From Oscillospiraceae bacterium (GTDB lineage Bacteria; Bacillota; Clostridia; Oscillospirales; Ruminococcaceae), in NCBI GenBank assembly GCA_009784765.1, contig WQXP01000002.1, forward strand, positions 1 through 23,962: 23,962 nucleotides of DNA. The letters run 5' to 3'. The translations under genes were made by a program, and so were the position numbers. Positions 1 through 8,277 of the stretch are shown here, in pieces. Position 1 is the first letter of the stretch, and each line of letters begins with the position of its first letter. A model generated the notes under the pieces. The model was not told where the DNA came from. It was given only the letters and a program-made list of their open reading frames with translations, and did not search any database.

Positions 1-9
1 CACAAACTT

Positions 10-47
10 CCCCCGCCAGTCATCAAGACAGGCGGGGGGGTGTTTTT
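10..47. terminator. GC-rich terminator hairpin at the 3' end of the GLUG/dockerin-like gene
   Basis: An 8-bp perfect stem (CCCCCGCC at 10-17 with GGCGGGGG at 31-38) encloses a 13-nt loop. A run of five T lies just after it on the plus strand and weaker T's on the minus-strand side. It sits directly beyond the stop codon of the minus-strand gene. It may serve that gene, a plus-strand gene lying left of the window, or both. The T-tract placement favours the plus direction. Confidence 0.7.
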
Positions 48-2601
48 ATCTGTAAGTTTTATCAAGGAGAGGGCTGTCTAAGCCGATAATAAACCGCAGA
101 ACCGCGAGTGCATCAGCGACAATAGGAGAGTCGCGTGTACCTTTATCGCAAATAATCGCGGCGGCACGGGCGTCGGGCGTTTTGGAAACAGCGTTGTCTA
201 ACCCGATTATAAACCGCAAGATTTCAAGGGCATCGCAAATAGCGGGAATTTTACCGCTGTCGGTAACACGCCCGAAGCCGAAGCGTCCGCCTAAGAAGCC
301 ACAGTCGGGGCAGTTGTTGCAGGGGTCGGCCGCGTTGCCGCATTGGGGAACAGGAGGACACTCACAGGGGGCTTTCTTGCAGTCTTCGCAGACAACCGGG
401 GGTTTAGGAGGGTCGGGGGTGTTGTCGGTGGGGTCGTCGTCGGTGGGTTTGTCGATTTCAGTGCAGTTCACGCAATTTTCGCAGAGGAACATTACGCGGC
501 AATCAAGGCAAGCGTCGATTGAACAGCGCGGAATCGGTCGATTATAGCGGCAGGAGATTTTGTCATCGCAGAGGCAGCAGCCTTCGTCATCACAGATTTT
601 ACAGTCGGGGATTGGCGGACAGTCGCAGTCAAATTCGTCGCACACAGGGCAAGGTTCAGGGCACTCGCATTCTTCTTCGAGTTCGCCGCAACCATCGCAA
701 ACAGGAGGGCACTCGCACTCGAGTTCACGCTGTTCGCATTCCTCACAGATTGGGCATTCGCAGGGGGCTTTCTCGCAATCTTCGCAGGGTTCGCCGAGTG
801 CGGGGAGAACTTCGCTCTCCACTTCGGTGCAACCGACAGCGCGGCAGTTGCGTTCGCGAACGCCGTCATCGGTATAAGTCGCGGGAGTAGTACGCCAATC
901 AGTCCAGTTGTGTGCGGGCTTTTCGATAGCCTCTTTAAGCACGGTTGTGCAATTAGCGGTGCGGCAAGACCTCTCGCGGACGCCTTCAGTGAAGCAGTTT
1001 GCGGTGGTGGTAATGCGCCAGTCATTCCAGAGGTGTTCGAGTGCTTCGAAAGTGCGATACTCCAGCTCGTCGCAGTGGGTGCAGATTCGCACATCGCGCC
1101 CTTGCACTTCACAAGCGGTAACTATTTCCGTAACCCAAACTGACCACGGGTTAGCTTCTATCCATTCAATCACGCCACAAGATTGGCAGAGAATTTTCGC
1201 AAAAATCACTTGTGAGTGAAGAAGAGGAAAGCCGTCATTAACCAATCGGTTTCCGAGAGCGGTGGGGAAAGCCCAGCGGGCGTAATCCGTGGCATTGATG
1301 GTGTTGTTATTGAAGTGCCAGTTCCCTTGCCGAAATTCAATCGACACGAAGGTGTCTTCATAAACGTCGAGGTCGTCAACATCTGCGACGCTGAAAATAT
1401 CGCCCCTCTGTGAAATCAACGTCGGAACAGAACGCAGAGAAGCAGGGTCAGCAGCGGGGGCAGAGGGAGAGTTGAATAAGAAATCCCGCTGTGCGTTTCC
1501 GGTCGGCTCAACCAAAGTTACGCTTGCGGTAGGAGCTGTATTAGCAGGAGGAGGAGGAGCAGGAACGCCCGGAATATTCGGAAGTGCAGGAGGCACAAAA
1601 AGAGTCCAGTTAGAGTTGAAAATCAATACATTTTCGCCGCCGATTCCGCCGGCTTTGCTTTCCGTGCCTTGGGGAATAGCGGGAATAGCAGGAATAGCAG
1701 GAGTAGTCGGGGTTGCGGGAACAGCAGGGACAGCAGGAACAGCAGGAGTAACAGCTGTAATCCGCCCGGTGCTGTAGGTGTTGCGAGCGACTCCGAGGTG
1801 ATACTCAATCGCATTATTCCCCGAACCAGCTCTGCGCTGTTCACCTGCGCCGATTATTCCGCCCGCATATCCGAAAAAGTTGTTGACATTCCCGCGGTTG
1901 TAGCTGTTAATAACCATAGTGAAACGCCCGTCGATTCCCCCGGAGCGACCATCGCGGGAGGTAATGTTCCCGAGGTTGACAGAGTTGCGAACATCGCCGT
2001 AACGCCCGATTAACCCGCCCGAGCTGTGGGTGTGCAGGCTGCTCGTGAGAGTGATATTAACTTTCGCGTAGCAGTTGACGATTTGCGGCCAAACCTGTAA
2101 ACTGCGCGACGAAGACGGCGTTCTCACCCGCCCGAGACCGACAATCCCGCCCGCAGTTCCGCCGGCAGTTCCGTCATCGCGAGTATTCCCGAACATATCA
2201 ATGACACCCTCAACGCCGAGGTTGCGAATGACAGAGCCGTTTCCCGCCGCGCCAATCAGACCTGCGTTGGTGTGTTCGCCTGTAATGCTCATGCCGCGAA
2301 TGACAAATCCGCGACCGTCGAGTATTCCCGTAAACGGCGCGGCTTCTGTGCCGATTGGCACCCACGGAGTTCCGCTGAGGTCAATGTCAGCGGTGAGGTG
2401 GAACGTGCCGTTCAATCGAGTCGAGATGTTTTCAAGCTGCCCGCGGTTAGAAATCGCACGAGAACCCGACGGTGTTGTTGCAGGGGTAATCGCGGAGGCT
2501 GTTGTCATAAGTTCGGGCGAATCAGAAATGAGAGGGACAACAGTAAGTACCGTAAACAGCATTGCTGCAGCAAGTAATGTAGAAATAATGCGCTTTTTCA
2601 T
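46..2601 (-). CDS. secreted Cys-rich GLUG-repeat protein with dockerin-like C-terminus
   Basis: 851 residues. The start at 2601 is chosen because AAGGAG lies just upstream and the protein then begins MKKRIIS with a typical signal peptide (about residues 1-37); longer in-frame starts would cross the promoter. Residues 45-280 carry GLUG-like beta repeats (ADIDLSG..W.PIG, F.G.LDGRG..I). Residues 284-310 are Pro-Ala-Val/Ile triplets. Three related Trp/Cys repeats (W..W....GVRER.C) span about 485-603. A very Cys-rich stretch of many CxxC/CxC pairs spans about 606-764. The end (775-851) has two copies of a DAL.(I/V)LRFIIGLD helix after Asp-containing loops, like degenerate dockerin repeats of ruminal Clostridia. 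It is probably an extracellular adhesin or wall-associated protein. Substrate and partner are unknown. The dockerin calcium loops are imperfect, so cohesin binding is uncertain. Confidence 0.8.
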   Translation of the reverse strand: MKKRIISTLLAAAMLFTVLTVVPLISDSPELMTTASAITPATTPSGSRAISNRGQLENISTRLNGTFHLTADIDLSGTPWVPIGTEAAPFTGILDGRGFVIRGMSITGEHTNAGLIGAAGNGSVIRNLGVEGVIDMFGNTRDDGTAGGTAGGIVGLGRVRTPSSSRSLQVWPQIVNCYAKVNITLTSSLHTHSSGGLIGRYGDVRNSVNLGNITSRDGRSGGIDGRFTMVINSYNRGNVNNFFGYAGGIIGAGEQRRAGSGNNAIEYHLGVARNTYSTGRITAVTPAVPAVPAVPATPTTPAIPAIPAIPQGTESKAGGIGGENVLIFNSNWTLFVPPALPNIPGVPAPPPPANTAPTASVTLVEPTGNAQRDFLFNSPSAPAADPASLRSVPTLISQRGDIFSVADVDDLDVYEDTFVSIEFRQGNWHFNNNTINATDYARWAFPTALGNRLVNDGFPLLHSQVIFAKILCQSCGVIEWIEANPWSVWVTEIVTACEVQGRDVRICTHCDELEYRTFEALEHLWNDWRITTTANCFTEGVRERSCRTANCTTVLKEAIEKPAHNWTDWRTTPATYTDDGVRERNCRAVGCTEVESEVLPALGEPCEDCEKAPCECPICEECEQRELECECPPVCDGCGELEEECECPEPCPVCDEFDCDCPPIPDCKICDDEGCCLCDDKISCRYNRPIPRCSIDACLDCRVMFLCENCVNCTEIDKPTDDDPTDNTPDPPKPPVVCEDCKKAPCECPPVPQCGNAADPCNNCPDCGFLGGRFGFGRVTDSGKIPAICDALEILRFIIGLDNAVSKTPDARAAAIICDKGTRDSPIVADALAVLRFIIGLDSPLLDKTYR
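1672..1757 (-). repeat. tandem 9-nt repeats encoding Pro-Ala-Val/Ile triplets
   Basis: Repeated units close to GGAATAGCA and GGAACAGCA on the plus strand encode PAV, PAT and PAI triplets at about residues 284-310 of the GLUG/dockerin-like protein. This is probably a flexible Pro-rich linker between the beta-repeat region and the rest. Units differ at silent and non-silent positions, so the array is degenerate, but copy number could vary between strains. Confidence 0.7.
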
Positions 2602-2635
2602 GATTTTTAACTCCTTTTCGTAAACACTTACAGAT

Positions 2636-2664
2636 ATTATAGCATAAAAATAATAAAACGTCAA
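2636..2664 (-). promoter_or_regulatory. sigma-A promoter for the GLUG/dockerin-like gene
   Basis: On the minus strand, TTGACG (2664-2659), a 17-nt spacer and TATAAT (2641-2636) form a near-consensus promoter. The predicted transcript starts around 2629 and gives a leader of about 28 nt with the AAGGAG site. Confidence 0.8.
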
Positions 2665-2672
2665 GTCAACTA

Positions 2673-2701
2673 TTGACTTTTTTGCAAAAAAGTGATAGAA
2701 T
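2673..2701 (+). promoter_or_regulatory. sigma-A promoter for thrS
   Basis: TTGACT (2673-2678), a 17-nt spacer and TAGAAT (2696-2701). The -35 elements of this and the divergent promoter are only 8 bp apart. The predicted leader is under 30 nt, far too short for a T-box riboswitch, the usual regulator of thrS in Bacillota. Confidence 0.75.
2676..2693. repeat. 18-bp perfect palindrome inside the thrS promoter
   Basis: ACTTTTTTGCAAAAAAGT is a perfect palindrome filling most of the spacer of the thrS promoter and overlapping its -35 end. A second inverted repeat, AAGTCAA-CTA-TTGACTT (2663-2679), spans the two divergent -35 boxes. The palindrome could be a repressor operator. The AT-rich composition means chance or DNA bending is also possible. 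Confidence 0.4.
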
Positions 2702-2735
2702 ATTATGGAATGAAAAATTACAGGAGATAAAAACC

Positions 2736-4592
2736 ATGTTCAAACTATTATTACAAGACGGGCAGAGCAAGCTTTTGCCTTTCGACGACGCGCAGTGCTG
2801 TGAAGCGTTCAGGCATACCGCCGCACACGTTCTTGCACAGGCGGTGAAACGCTCGTTCCCGAATGCCAAGCTCGCAATGGGGCCTGCAATCGAAAACGGG
2901 TTCTATTATGATTTCGATGTTGACACGCCCTTTTCTGCCGATGACTTGGCGCAAATTGAAAAAACCATGAAAGCGATTATTAAAGAGGGGGCAACTCTCG
3001 AAACGTATACCCTCTCTGCAGATGAGGCGCGTACACGATTCGCGGAAGAGCCGTACAAGCTTGAGCTAATTAACGAGCTTGCGGACAAAGGTGAGGCACT
3101 TGTATTTTATTCGCAAGGAAGTCGGGCTTTGCCCGACGACGCGCAGGCGCAGTCGCGCAGCGACGTTGCGCCGGAGTTTGAAGACCTTTGTTGCGGCCCT
3201 CACTTAGCGCGAGTCAGCGATATTAAAGCTTTCAAGCTGTTATCGGCGACAGGGGCATACTGGCGCGGAAGCGAAAAGAACAAGATGCTCTGCCGAATCT
3301 ACGGCACAGCGTTCCCGAAAGCCGCTGAGTTAGAGGCACATTTGGCTGCTCTCGATGAAGCGAAGAAGCGCGACCACAACAAACTCGGGCGGGAGTTGGA
3401 ACTTTTCACGACCTCAGACGTAATCGGGCAGGGGCTGCCTGTTCTTATGCCCAAAGGCGCGAAAATCGTGCAAATTCTGCAACGCTGGATTGAGGACTTA
3501 GAAGAACAGCGAGGCTACGTCCTCACGAAAACGCCGTCTTTCGCCAAAGCCGACTTGTACAAGATTTCGGGACACTATGACCGTTACTGGGACGGTATGT
3601 TCAAGATTGGCAAGAACGAAGACTACGCACTTCGCCCTATGACTTGTCCATTCCAGTTCCAAGCATACCTGAACGGTTCGCGGACTAAGTCTTACCGCGA
3701 CTTGCCAATTCGCTATAATGAAACTGCGACGCTGTTCCGCAACGAATCTTCAGGCGAAATGCACGGGCTTATTCGATTGCGCCAGTTCACACTCGCGGAG
3801 GGGCATATCGTATGCACCCCCGAGCAGGTGGAAGACGAGTTCTTCGCTGCCATTGACCTCATCAAACACGTCCTTGAAGTGTTAGGCTTGTCTGACGATG
3901 TTCACTACCGCTTCTCGAAATGGGACGAGAACAATCGCGATAAATATATCGGCGAACCGGAGCAATGGGAAAGTATGCAAGCAATGATGCGGACAATCTT
4001 AGACAAATCGGGGTTGGACTACGTTGAAGCAGATGGGGAAGCGGCGTTCTACGGCCCGAAACTCGATATGCAGATGCGCAACGTCTACGGCAAGGAAGAT
4101 ACGCTGTTCACCGTGCAGATTGACTTTCAACTCGCGGAAAAATTCGGCATGGTTTATACCGACAGTAAGGGCGACAAGCAGTTCCCGATTATCATTCACC
4201 GCTCGTCAATCGGTTGTTATGAGAGGACTTTGGCTCTGCTGATTGAAAAATACGCAGGGGCGTTCCCGCTGTGGCTCTCCCCGGAACAAGTGCGAATCCT
4301 TCCAATTGCGGACAGGCATAATGACTTCTGTGAACAAATCTGCGCGCAGCTCCGCAAAGACGGCATTCGCGTTGAGCTTGACACACGAAGCGAGAAAATC
4401 GGCTTCAAAATCCGTGAGGCGCAGCTTGCAAAAGTCCCGTATATGGCGGTAATCGGCGACGCGGAGGTTGAGGCGGGCATAGTCGCCGTTCGGAATCGCA
4501 AAGGCGACCCTGATGGCTTGTCCGGGCAGATGAGCATTGAGGGCTTCCGCAACGCTTTGTGTGAGGAAATTACGCAGCGGCGATTAGGGTAG
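2736..4592 (+). CDS. thrS: threonine--tRNA ligase lacking the TGS domain
   Basis: 618 residues. It charges tRNA-Thr with threonine in the cytoplasm. The start at 2736 is set by CAGGAGA upstream. The protein begins only 26 residues before the editing-domain HxxxH (H27, H31), so the N-terminal TGS domain of about 60 residues present in standard enzymes is absent. The editing pocket continues with CCGPH (C153, H156). The class II core is complete: the zinc ligands are C304 in MTC, H357 in EGH and H488 in IIHRSSIG. Motif 2 reads LFRNESSGEMHGL and motif 3 GCYERTLALL. An anticodon-binding domain (QVRILPIADRHN onward) closes the protein. Relative to the editing domains I know, about 20 residues around 128-147 look inserted (LPDDAQAQSRSD). 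It has its own promoter, with no T-box leader. Confidence 0.95.
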   Translation: MFKLLLQDGQSKLLPFDDAQCCEAFRHTAAHVLAQAVKRSFPNAKLAMGPAIENGFYYDFDVDTPFSADDLAQIEKTMKAIIKEGATLETYTLSADEARTRFAEEPYKLELINELADKGEALVFYSQGSRALPDDAQAQSRSDVAPEFEDLCCGPHLARVSDIKAFKLLSATGAYWRGSEKNKMLCRIYGTAFPKAAELEAHLAALDEAKKRDHNKLGRELELFTTSDVIGQGLPVLMPKGAKIVQILQRWIEDLEEQRGYVLTKTPSFAKADLYKISGHYDRYWDGMFKIGKNEDYALRPMTCPFQFQAYLNGSRTKSYRDLPIRYNETATLFRNESSGEMHGLIRLRQFTLAEGHIVCTPEQVEDEFFAAIDLIKHVLEVLGLSDDVHYRFSKWDENNRDKYIGEPEQWESMQAMMRTILDKSGLDYVEADGEAAFYGPKLDMQMRNVYGKEDTLFTVQIDFQLAEKFGMVYTDSKGDKQFPIIIHRSSIGCYERTLALLIEKYAGAFPLWLSPEQVRILPIADRHNDFCEQICAQLRKDGIRVELDTRSEKIGFKIREAQLAKVPYMAVIGDAEVEAGIVAVRNRKGDPDGLSGQMSIEGFRNALCEEITQRRLG

Positions 4593-4629
4593 TACAGCGA
4601 TTATATTTTCCGATTGTGTTGTTTTTCAT
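4570..4629 (-). CDS. possible 19-residue ORF after the epimerase gene
   Basis: On the minus strand a GAAAGGAGAAACTC-ATG arrangement begins just past the stop of the epimerase gene and opens a 19-codon reading frame (MKNNTIGKYNRC...) ending in TAA at 4570. The last 23 bp lie antisense within the end of thrS. The ribosome binding site is excellent for such a short frame. It may be a real microprotein, the remnant of a truncated operon gene, or chance. No function can be assigned. Confidence 0.2.
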   Translation of the reverse strand: MKNNTIGKYNRCTTLIAAA

Positions 4630-4641
4630 GAGTTTCTCCTT

Positions 4642-5790
4642 TCACATATTCTCAATCACAAATAGTGCCATTCGTCCGTTATGATACGGGCATTTCCACG
4701 GGCCTGCGAGAGGCATTTCCGGGTCGTGGGTGCATGACACCGCGCTTAGTTCGTTGTGCCATTCACCCGTATTTGTGTCGATTACGCGGCTGTCGATGAA
4801 CTCCCACAACCCCTGCGCGCGTTCGAGATAGCGGGGGTTTCCGCCGCGCTTATAAGCGTCCAAGAAGCCTACGACTGCCTCCCCTTGAGTCCACCATGCG
4901 CGGGTTTGATTGACAATGCCGCCTTTTTCATCGTAATACATAGAGCCGTCGGGGGCGAATGCAACTGCGTCTGCAGTCGCAACTAAAGCTGCGTTCATTT
5001 CGCGTAATTTCAAAACCAAATCTTGGTTGAGTTTGTCTTCAATGCCATCTAACGTCGCGTTAATGAGCCACGCCGCCTCCACGAAATGCCCGTAAGAATA
5101 CACTTCGCCGACAGAGGTGAAACCGTTCTCTCCGCTATTGTCAAAAACCTCATGAAGCCGCCGCGACTCACTGTCATAAACACGAGTGTGGAACAACTCA
5201 AAGAGAGCAGCCAAACTCTCTAAAACTTTCTGCGAACCTGAAAGCCTGTACAGCTCTGTATAGGCTTCGATTCTGTGCATGATTGCGCCTGTGGTTTTGC
5301 TTGAAGTCGTCGCGTTCCACTTGCGGTCGTAGGTTTCGGCGTAGTTCGCGGCTTCGTCTGCTTTGCTGAAAAGCTCAAAGGTTTGCAGAGCGACTTCCAA
5401 GGCACGAGAGTCGCCGCTTGCCTCCGAATAAGCGGACATTGCGTAAATCAAAAACGCATGAGTGTAGCTGTGCTTCATGTCATCAACGACTGTTCCCGCA
5501 GCGGACACAAGCCAATAATACCCGCCGTTTTTCGAGTCCCGCAGACGGCTCAAAACAAAGTTACAGCAATGCGTCGCGAGTTCTAAGCATTTCGGGTCTT
5601 TTAAGACAAGATAAGCCTTTGAGTAGAACCACAAAATCCGCAAATGTAAAACCGCAGACTTGGGGAAGGTCGCGTCAACGCGCCCCCCCGCGCTGACGTA
5701 ACCATAGAACCCGCCTTTGTCATAATCTGCGAGTGCGTTCCAAAAAGGTATAATGCTGTTGAGCAAATGGCTCTTAATCTGTTCTTTCAT
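4642..5790 (-). CDS. AGE-family sugar epimerase, cellobiose 2-epimerase-like
   Basis: 382 residues, with an (alpha/alpha)6-barrel-type sequence. It probably interconverts C2 epimers at the reducing end of a sugar (cellobiose/mannosyl-glucose type). Positions correspond to those known in Ruminococcus cellobiose 2-epimerase: R51 in HLRILW, H172 in MHRIEAY, H235 and E238 in YGHFVEAAWL, W299-W300 and E304 in AWWTQGEAVVGF, W344 in EWHNEL, and H370 in the closing WKCPYHNGRM. No signal peptide, so cytoplasmic. The start at 5790 follows GAGGAAAG. Its ATG overlaps the stop of the ABC permease gene by 4 nt (ATGA), which implies translational coupling. The alternative within the family is N-acylglucosamine 2-epimerase. 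The pattern favours the cellobiose type, but the context of an ABC-2 exporter rather than a glycosidase or mannosylglucose phosphorylase is unusual. Confidence 0.85.
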   Translation of the reverse strand: MKEQIKSHLLNSIIPFWNALADYDKGGFYGYVSAGGRVDATFPKSAVLHLRILWFYSKAYLVLKDPKCLELATHCCNFVLSRLRDSKNGGYYWLVSAAGTVVDDMKHSYTHAFLIYAMSAYSEASGDSRALEVALQTFELFSKADEAANYAETYDRKWNATTSSKTTGAIMHRIEAYTELYRLSGSQKVLESLAALFELFHTRVYDSESRRLHEVFDNSGENGFTSVGEVYSYGHFVEAAWLINATLDGIEDKLNQDLVLKLREMNAALVATADAVAFAPDGSMYYDEKGGIVNQTRAWWTQGEAVVGFLDAYKRGGNPRYLERAQGLWEFIDSRVIDTNTGEWHNELSAVSCTHDPEMPLAGPWKCPYHNGRMALFVIENM

Positions 5791-7238
5791 ATTTCTTTCC
5801 TCGTAAATCCGTCCCACGCCATAAGCCCGAAAATCACCATATGCACGGCGATTACCCCGATTGTGAACAGCAGTGTCTGCCCCGGATATGGGGCTACTGT
5901 TGCCATGTTGCCGCCGTGGAGTACGCTGACTAAATCAACATTCGCGAAGAGCAGGTATCTGCCCCAATCGACTCCCGCAGTCCAGCGCAGAATGTTGTCG
6001 ATGATTCCTCCGCCGATTACCGCAGCAATACTAATGGCGATTGCAAGCCCGGAGTTGCGGGTCAACGACGATAACGCGAAAGCTAAAGTTGACATAACGA
6101 GGATGTTAATTCCCGAAAGCACCCAAAGCCCCATAAAATACACAAGAGCAGGGGTCCCTGTTACTGCGCCGTTGACGACATCAAGATACATTGCACTCAT
6201 GTTGTTAAATCCGGTGAGTATTCCGCCAAAGAGCAGGAAAGAAATCAGCGTAACCACCATGAACACACCGCCCGTCGCTAAAAGCACTGCGTATTTCGAT
6301 GTGATGATTTTCCAGCGTTTCACAGGGTTAATCAGCAGGAATTTGATTGTGCCTTTGCTGAACTCACTCGAAACTAATCCCCCTGCGATGATGATTACGA
6401 AAACGCTCATGAAGGGCATAAGCATGATGTATGCTTCAAGCAGCGACCAAACATCGTTGCTGTCGTCGGTGCTGCTCCAGTTGCTCATGGTATGGCCGTA
6501 CGCCACAGTTCGCGAAACATTGTTGTCAAGGCGATACTGTGCGATTGCCGCACTGTCTTTGGCGTTTTGCAAATCTTTGTTGTGTTCATCTGCCCCGTCG
6601 CCGCGGACTGCCACGCTCTCCAAAAAACTAACCTCATAACGGCTCCAATCGAGAGAGTGAATTACACCGTGCTGCCATGTTTGCTCCATAGGCGAAATGT
6701 CGTTGTCAAGCATATATTGATACTGCCAGTTCGCCATTTCAATTATTTCGCTGTCATGACCCTTGTTCGCGAGTGCTTCTGCGTTGCTGCGAATGATAAT
6801 CTCGTGCATTTCGCGCCAATTACGCTCGACAATGAGCTGTGCGAACCCCTCCCCGAAAGGCGGAACTTCAAGGTAATCACCGTATCTTGTGCCGTCAGGA
6901 TAGCGCACCCAATTGCCGTAGAACGCCATCTGTGCGTAACCCAATCGCCAGTCCCCCCCATAAGAGGAGATGCGGTGTTCTATTTGGAAGCGCAGCATAG
7001 CGACTTCTTGTTCCCAGCCCTCATATTTGTGACGCTGTGCCTCAGTGATTCGCTCTTCTAACCACTCGAACTCGTCCCAGCCGCCCCACCGCCATGAATC
7101 GTTCATGTTTAAGCTTATGAAAAAGATTAAACAGACACCCATGCTCACGACAATCGCTAACGAAAGCACGATTTTACTGCTGACTTTTGTCAATAACTTA
7201 ATGGCTTCATTTTTGACTAATGCAATGAACTTCATCAT
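5787..7238 (-). CDS. ABC-2 type transporter permease with large external loop
   Basis: 483 residues. The start at 7238 is supported by AAAGGAAGG upstream; 7235 is an adjacent alternative ATG. One membrane segment at about 23-43 is followed by a polar region of about 220 residues (45-265) rich in Trp, Tyr and acidic residues, predicted to be outside the cell. Further membrane segments lie at about 268-289, 315-340, 362-390, 396-415 and 455-475. The cytoplasmic loop SSEFSKGTIKFLLINP.KR is typical of ABC-2 permeases of the bacitracin/lantibiotic-efflux and sodium-efflux type. It would form the membrane half of an exporter with the ATPase encoded 70 nt upstream. The substrate is unknown. Confidence 0.85.
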   Translation of the reverse strand: MMKFIALVKNEAIKLLTKVSSKIVLSLAIVVSMGVCLIFFISLNMNDSWRWGGWDEFEWLEERITEAQRHKYEGWEQEVAMLRFQIEHRISSYGGDWRLGYAQMAFYGNWVRYPDGTRYGDYLEVPPFGEGFAQLIVERNWREMHEIIIRSNAEALANKGHDSEIIEMANWQYQYMLDNDISPMEQTWQHGVIHSLDWSRYEVSFLESVAVRGDGADEHNKDLQNAKDSAAIAQYRLDNNVSRTVAYGHTMSNWSSTDDSNDVWSLLEAYIMLMPFMSVFVIIIAGGLVSSEFSKGTIKFLLINPVKRWKIITSKYAVLLATGGVFMVVTLISFLLFGGILTGFNNMSAMYLDVVNGAVTGTPALVYFMGLWVLSGINILVMSTLAFALSSLTRNSGLAIAISIAAVIGGGIIDNILRWTAGVDWGRYLLFANVDLVSVLHGGNMATVAPYPGQTLLFTIGVIAVHMVIFGLMAWDGFTRKEI

Positions 7239-7308
7239 ATTTTCACACCTTCCTTTCTGCAAAAGCAATTTGTAAAACATTTGCCTCTAAGCAAACAAGC
7301 TGTTTTAT

Positions 7309-8277
7309 TCATATTATCTGCCCTCCTTCAATGTAATGCCCTGCTTTTTTGGTAAGCTCGATGAATGCGTCTTCAAGGCTCATTTCCTCTACGGGTGTTA
7401 CAGAGAAAAGCACATATCCGCCCATGACTATGCGCTGAGTAATCGCTTTGATGAACTCCTCTGCCCGCTCTGCTTCGATTTTCAGCTCGATTATATCAGT
7501 ACCCACGACTGTTTTGTTCCCCGGAGTCAAGTTAATGTCGTGCAGAGTTTCCATTGCCGCCTGCGCGTTGTCGGTTTTGATTCGATACGTCATGAAGGGG
7601 CTGCGAACAGAGGCGATTAAGTCCTCCACTGTTTTAACGTCGATTAACACGCCGTTAGATATAATCCCGACACGGTCGCACATCAGTTCCATCTCGCTCA
7701 TGAGGTGAGAGCTTACCATAACCCCGACTTTCTCTTCATGAGCAAGCTTTTTGAGAATATCGCGCAGTTCGCGGATTCCCGCAGGGTCAAGCCCGTTAGT
7801 CGGCTCGTCAAGAATGAGCAGCTTCGGGCGGTTCAACAGAGCCATAGCAAGCCCTATTCTTTGACGCATTCCGAGTGAATAGCGTTTGAGCTTTTCTTTC
7901 ACGCGGTTTTCCATGCCCACAAGCCGCACGACTTCGTCAATGCGTTCCTGCCCGACTCCGCGAATACGCGCATATTGTCGCAAGTTCTGCATACCCGTCA
8001 TATGCCCGTAAAGCTCAGGATTTTCGACGATTCCGCCGACGCTTTCCAAAGCCCTCTCGAAGTTTTTGTTCAAATCAAACCCGTTGATGAGGACTTCCCC
8101 CTCATCATAAAACAAATGCCCCACCGCGATTTTGATTGTGGTGGTTTTCCCTGCTCCGTTCGGGCCCAAGAAGCCGAAAACTTCTCCTGCATAGGTCTCG
8201 AAAGATACGTTCTTGAGAACGTGGCGGTTGCCGAAGTGTTTGTTCAGCCCGCGTATTTGCAACACCGCTTGATTCAT
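7309..8277 (-). CDS. ABC transporter ATP-binding protein, BcrA/NatA-like
   Basis: 322 residues. It is a cytoplasmic ATPase that powers the adjacent ABC-2 permease. Walker A is GPNGAGKT (38-45), the Q-loop region is near GGIVENPEL, the signature is YSLGMRQR (about 133-140), Walker B is LLILDEP (153-159), and the switch His is H191 in SSHLMSEME. The C-terminal 100 residues resemble the regulatory extension of antibiotic-resistance ABC ATPases. The start is at 8277, where TAATG shares one base with the stop of the upstream membrane protein gene; the ribosome site AAAGGGGG lies inside that gene. Translational coupling is therefore likely. Confidence 0.9.
   Translation of the reverse strand: MNQAVLQIRGLNKHFGNRHVLKNVSFETYAGEVFGFLGPNGAGKTTTIKIAVGHLFYDEGEVLINGFDLNKNFERALESVGGIVENPELYGHMTGMQNLRQYARIRGVGQERIDEVVRLVGMENRVKEKLKRYSLGMRQRIGLAMALLNRPKLLILDEPTNGLDPAGIRELRDILKKLAHEEKVGVMVSSHLMSEMELMCDRVGIISNGVLIDVKTVEDLIASVRSPFMTYRIKTDNAQAAMETLHDINLTPGNKTVVGTDIIELKIEAERAEEFIKAITQRIVMGGYVLFSVTPVEEMSLEDAFIELTKKAGHYIEGGQII

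Noticed and set aside
1672..1757. CRISPR-like or mobile repeat
   Set aside because: The 9-nt units are contiguous, in frame and encode Pro-Ala triplets; there are no spacers.
182..2623. Several plus-strand open frames opposite the GLUG/dockerin-like gene
   Set aside because: They mirror the repetitive Cys- and Pro-coding sequence, are Ser/Gln/Arg-rich without domains, and lack ribosome sites.
2702..2735. T-box leader for thrS
   Set aside because: The space between promoter and start codon is under 40 nt and has neither the T-box bulge sequence nor an antiterminator.
5683..5689. C7 run in the epimerase gene as a second phase-variation site
   Set aside because: The reading frame is intact through it and a seven-base run encoding Gly-Gly is unremarkable.
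5767..6639. Long plus-strand open frame opposite the ABC permease
   Set aside because: It lies wholly antisense to a gene with clear membrane and ABC-2 motifs, has no ribosome site and a composition typical of an antisense shadow.
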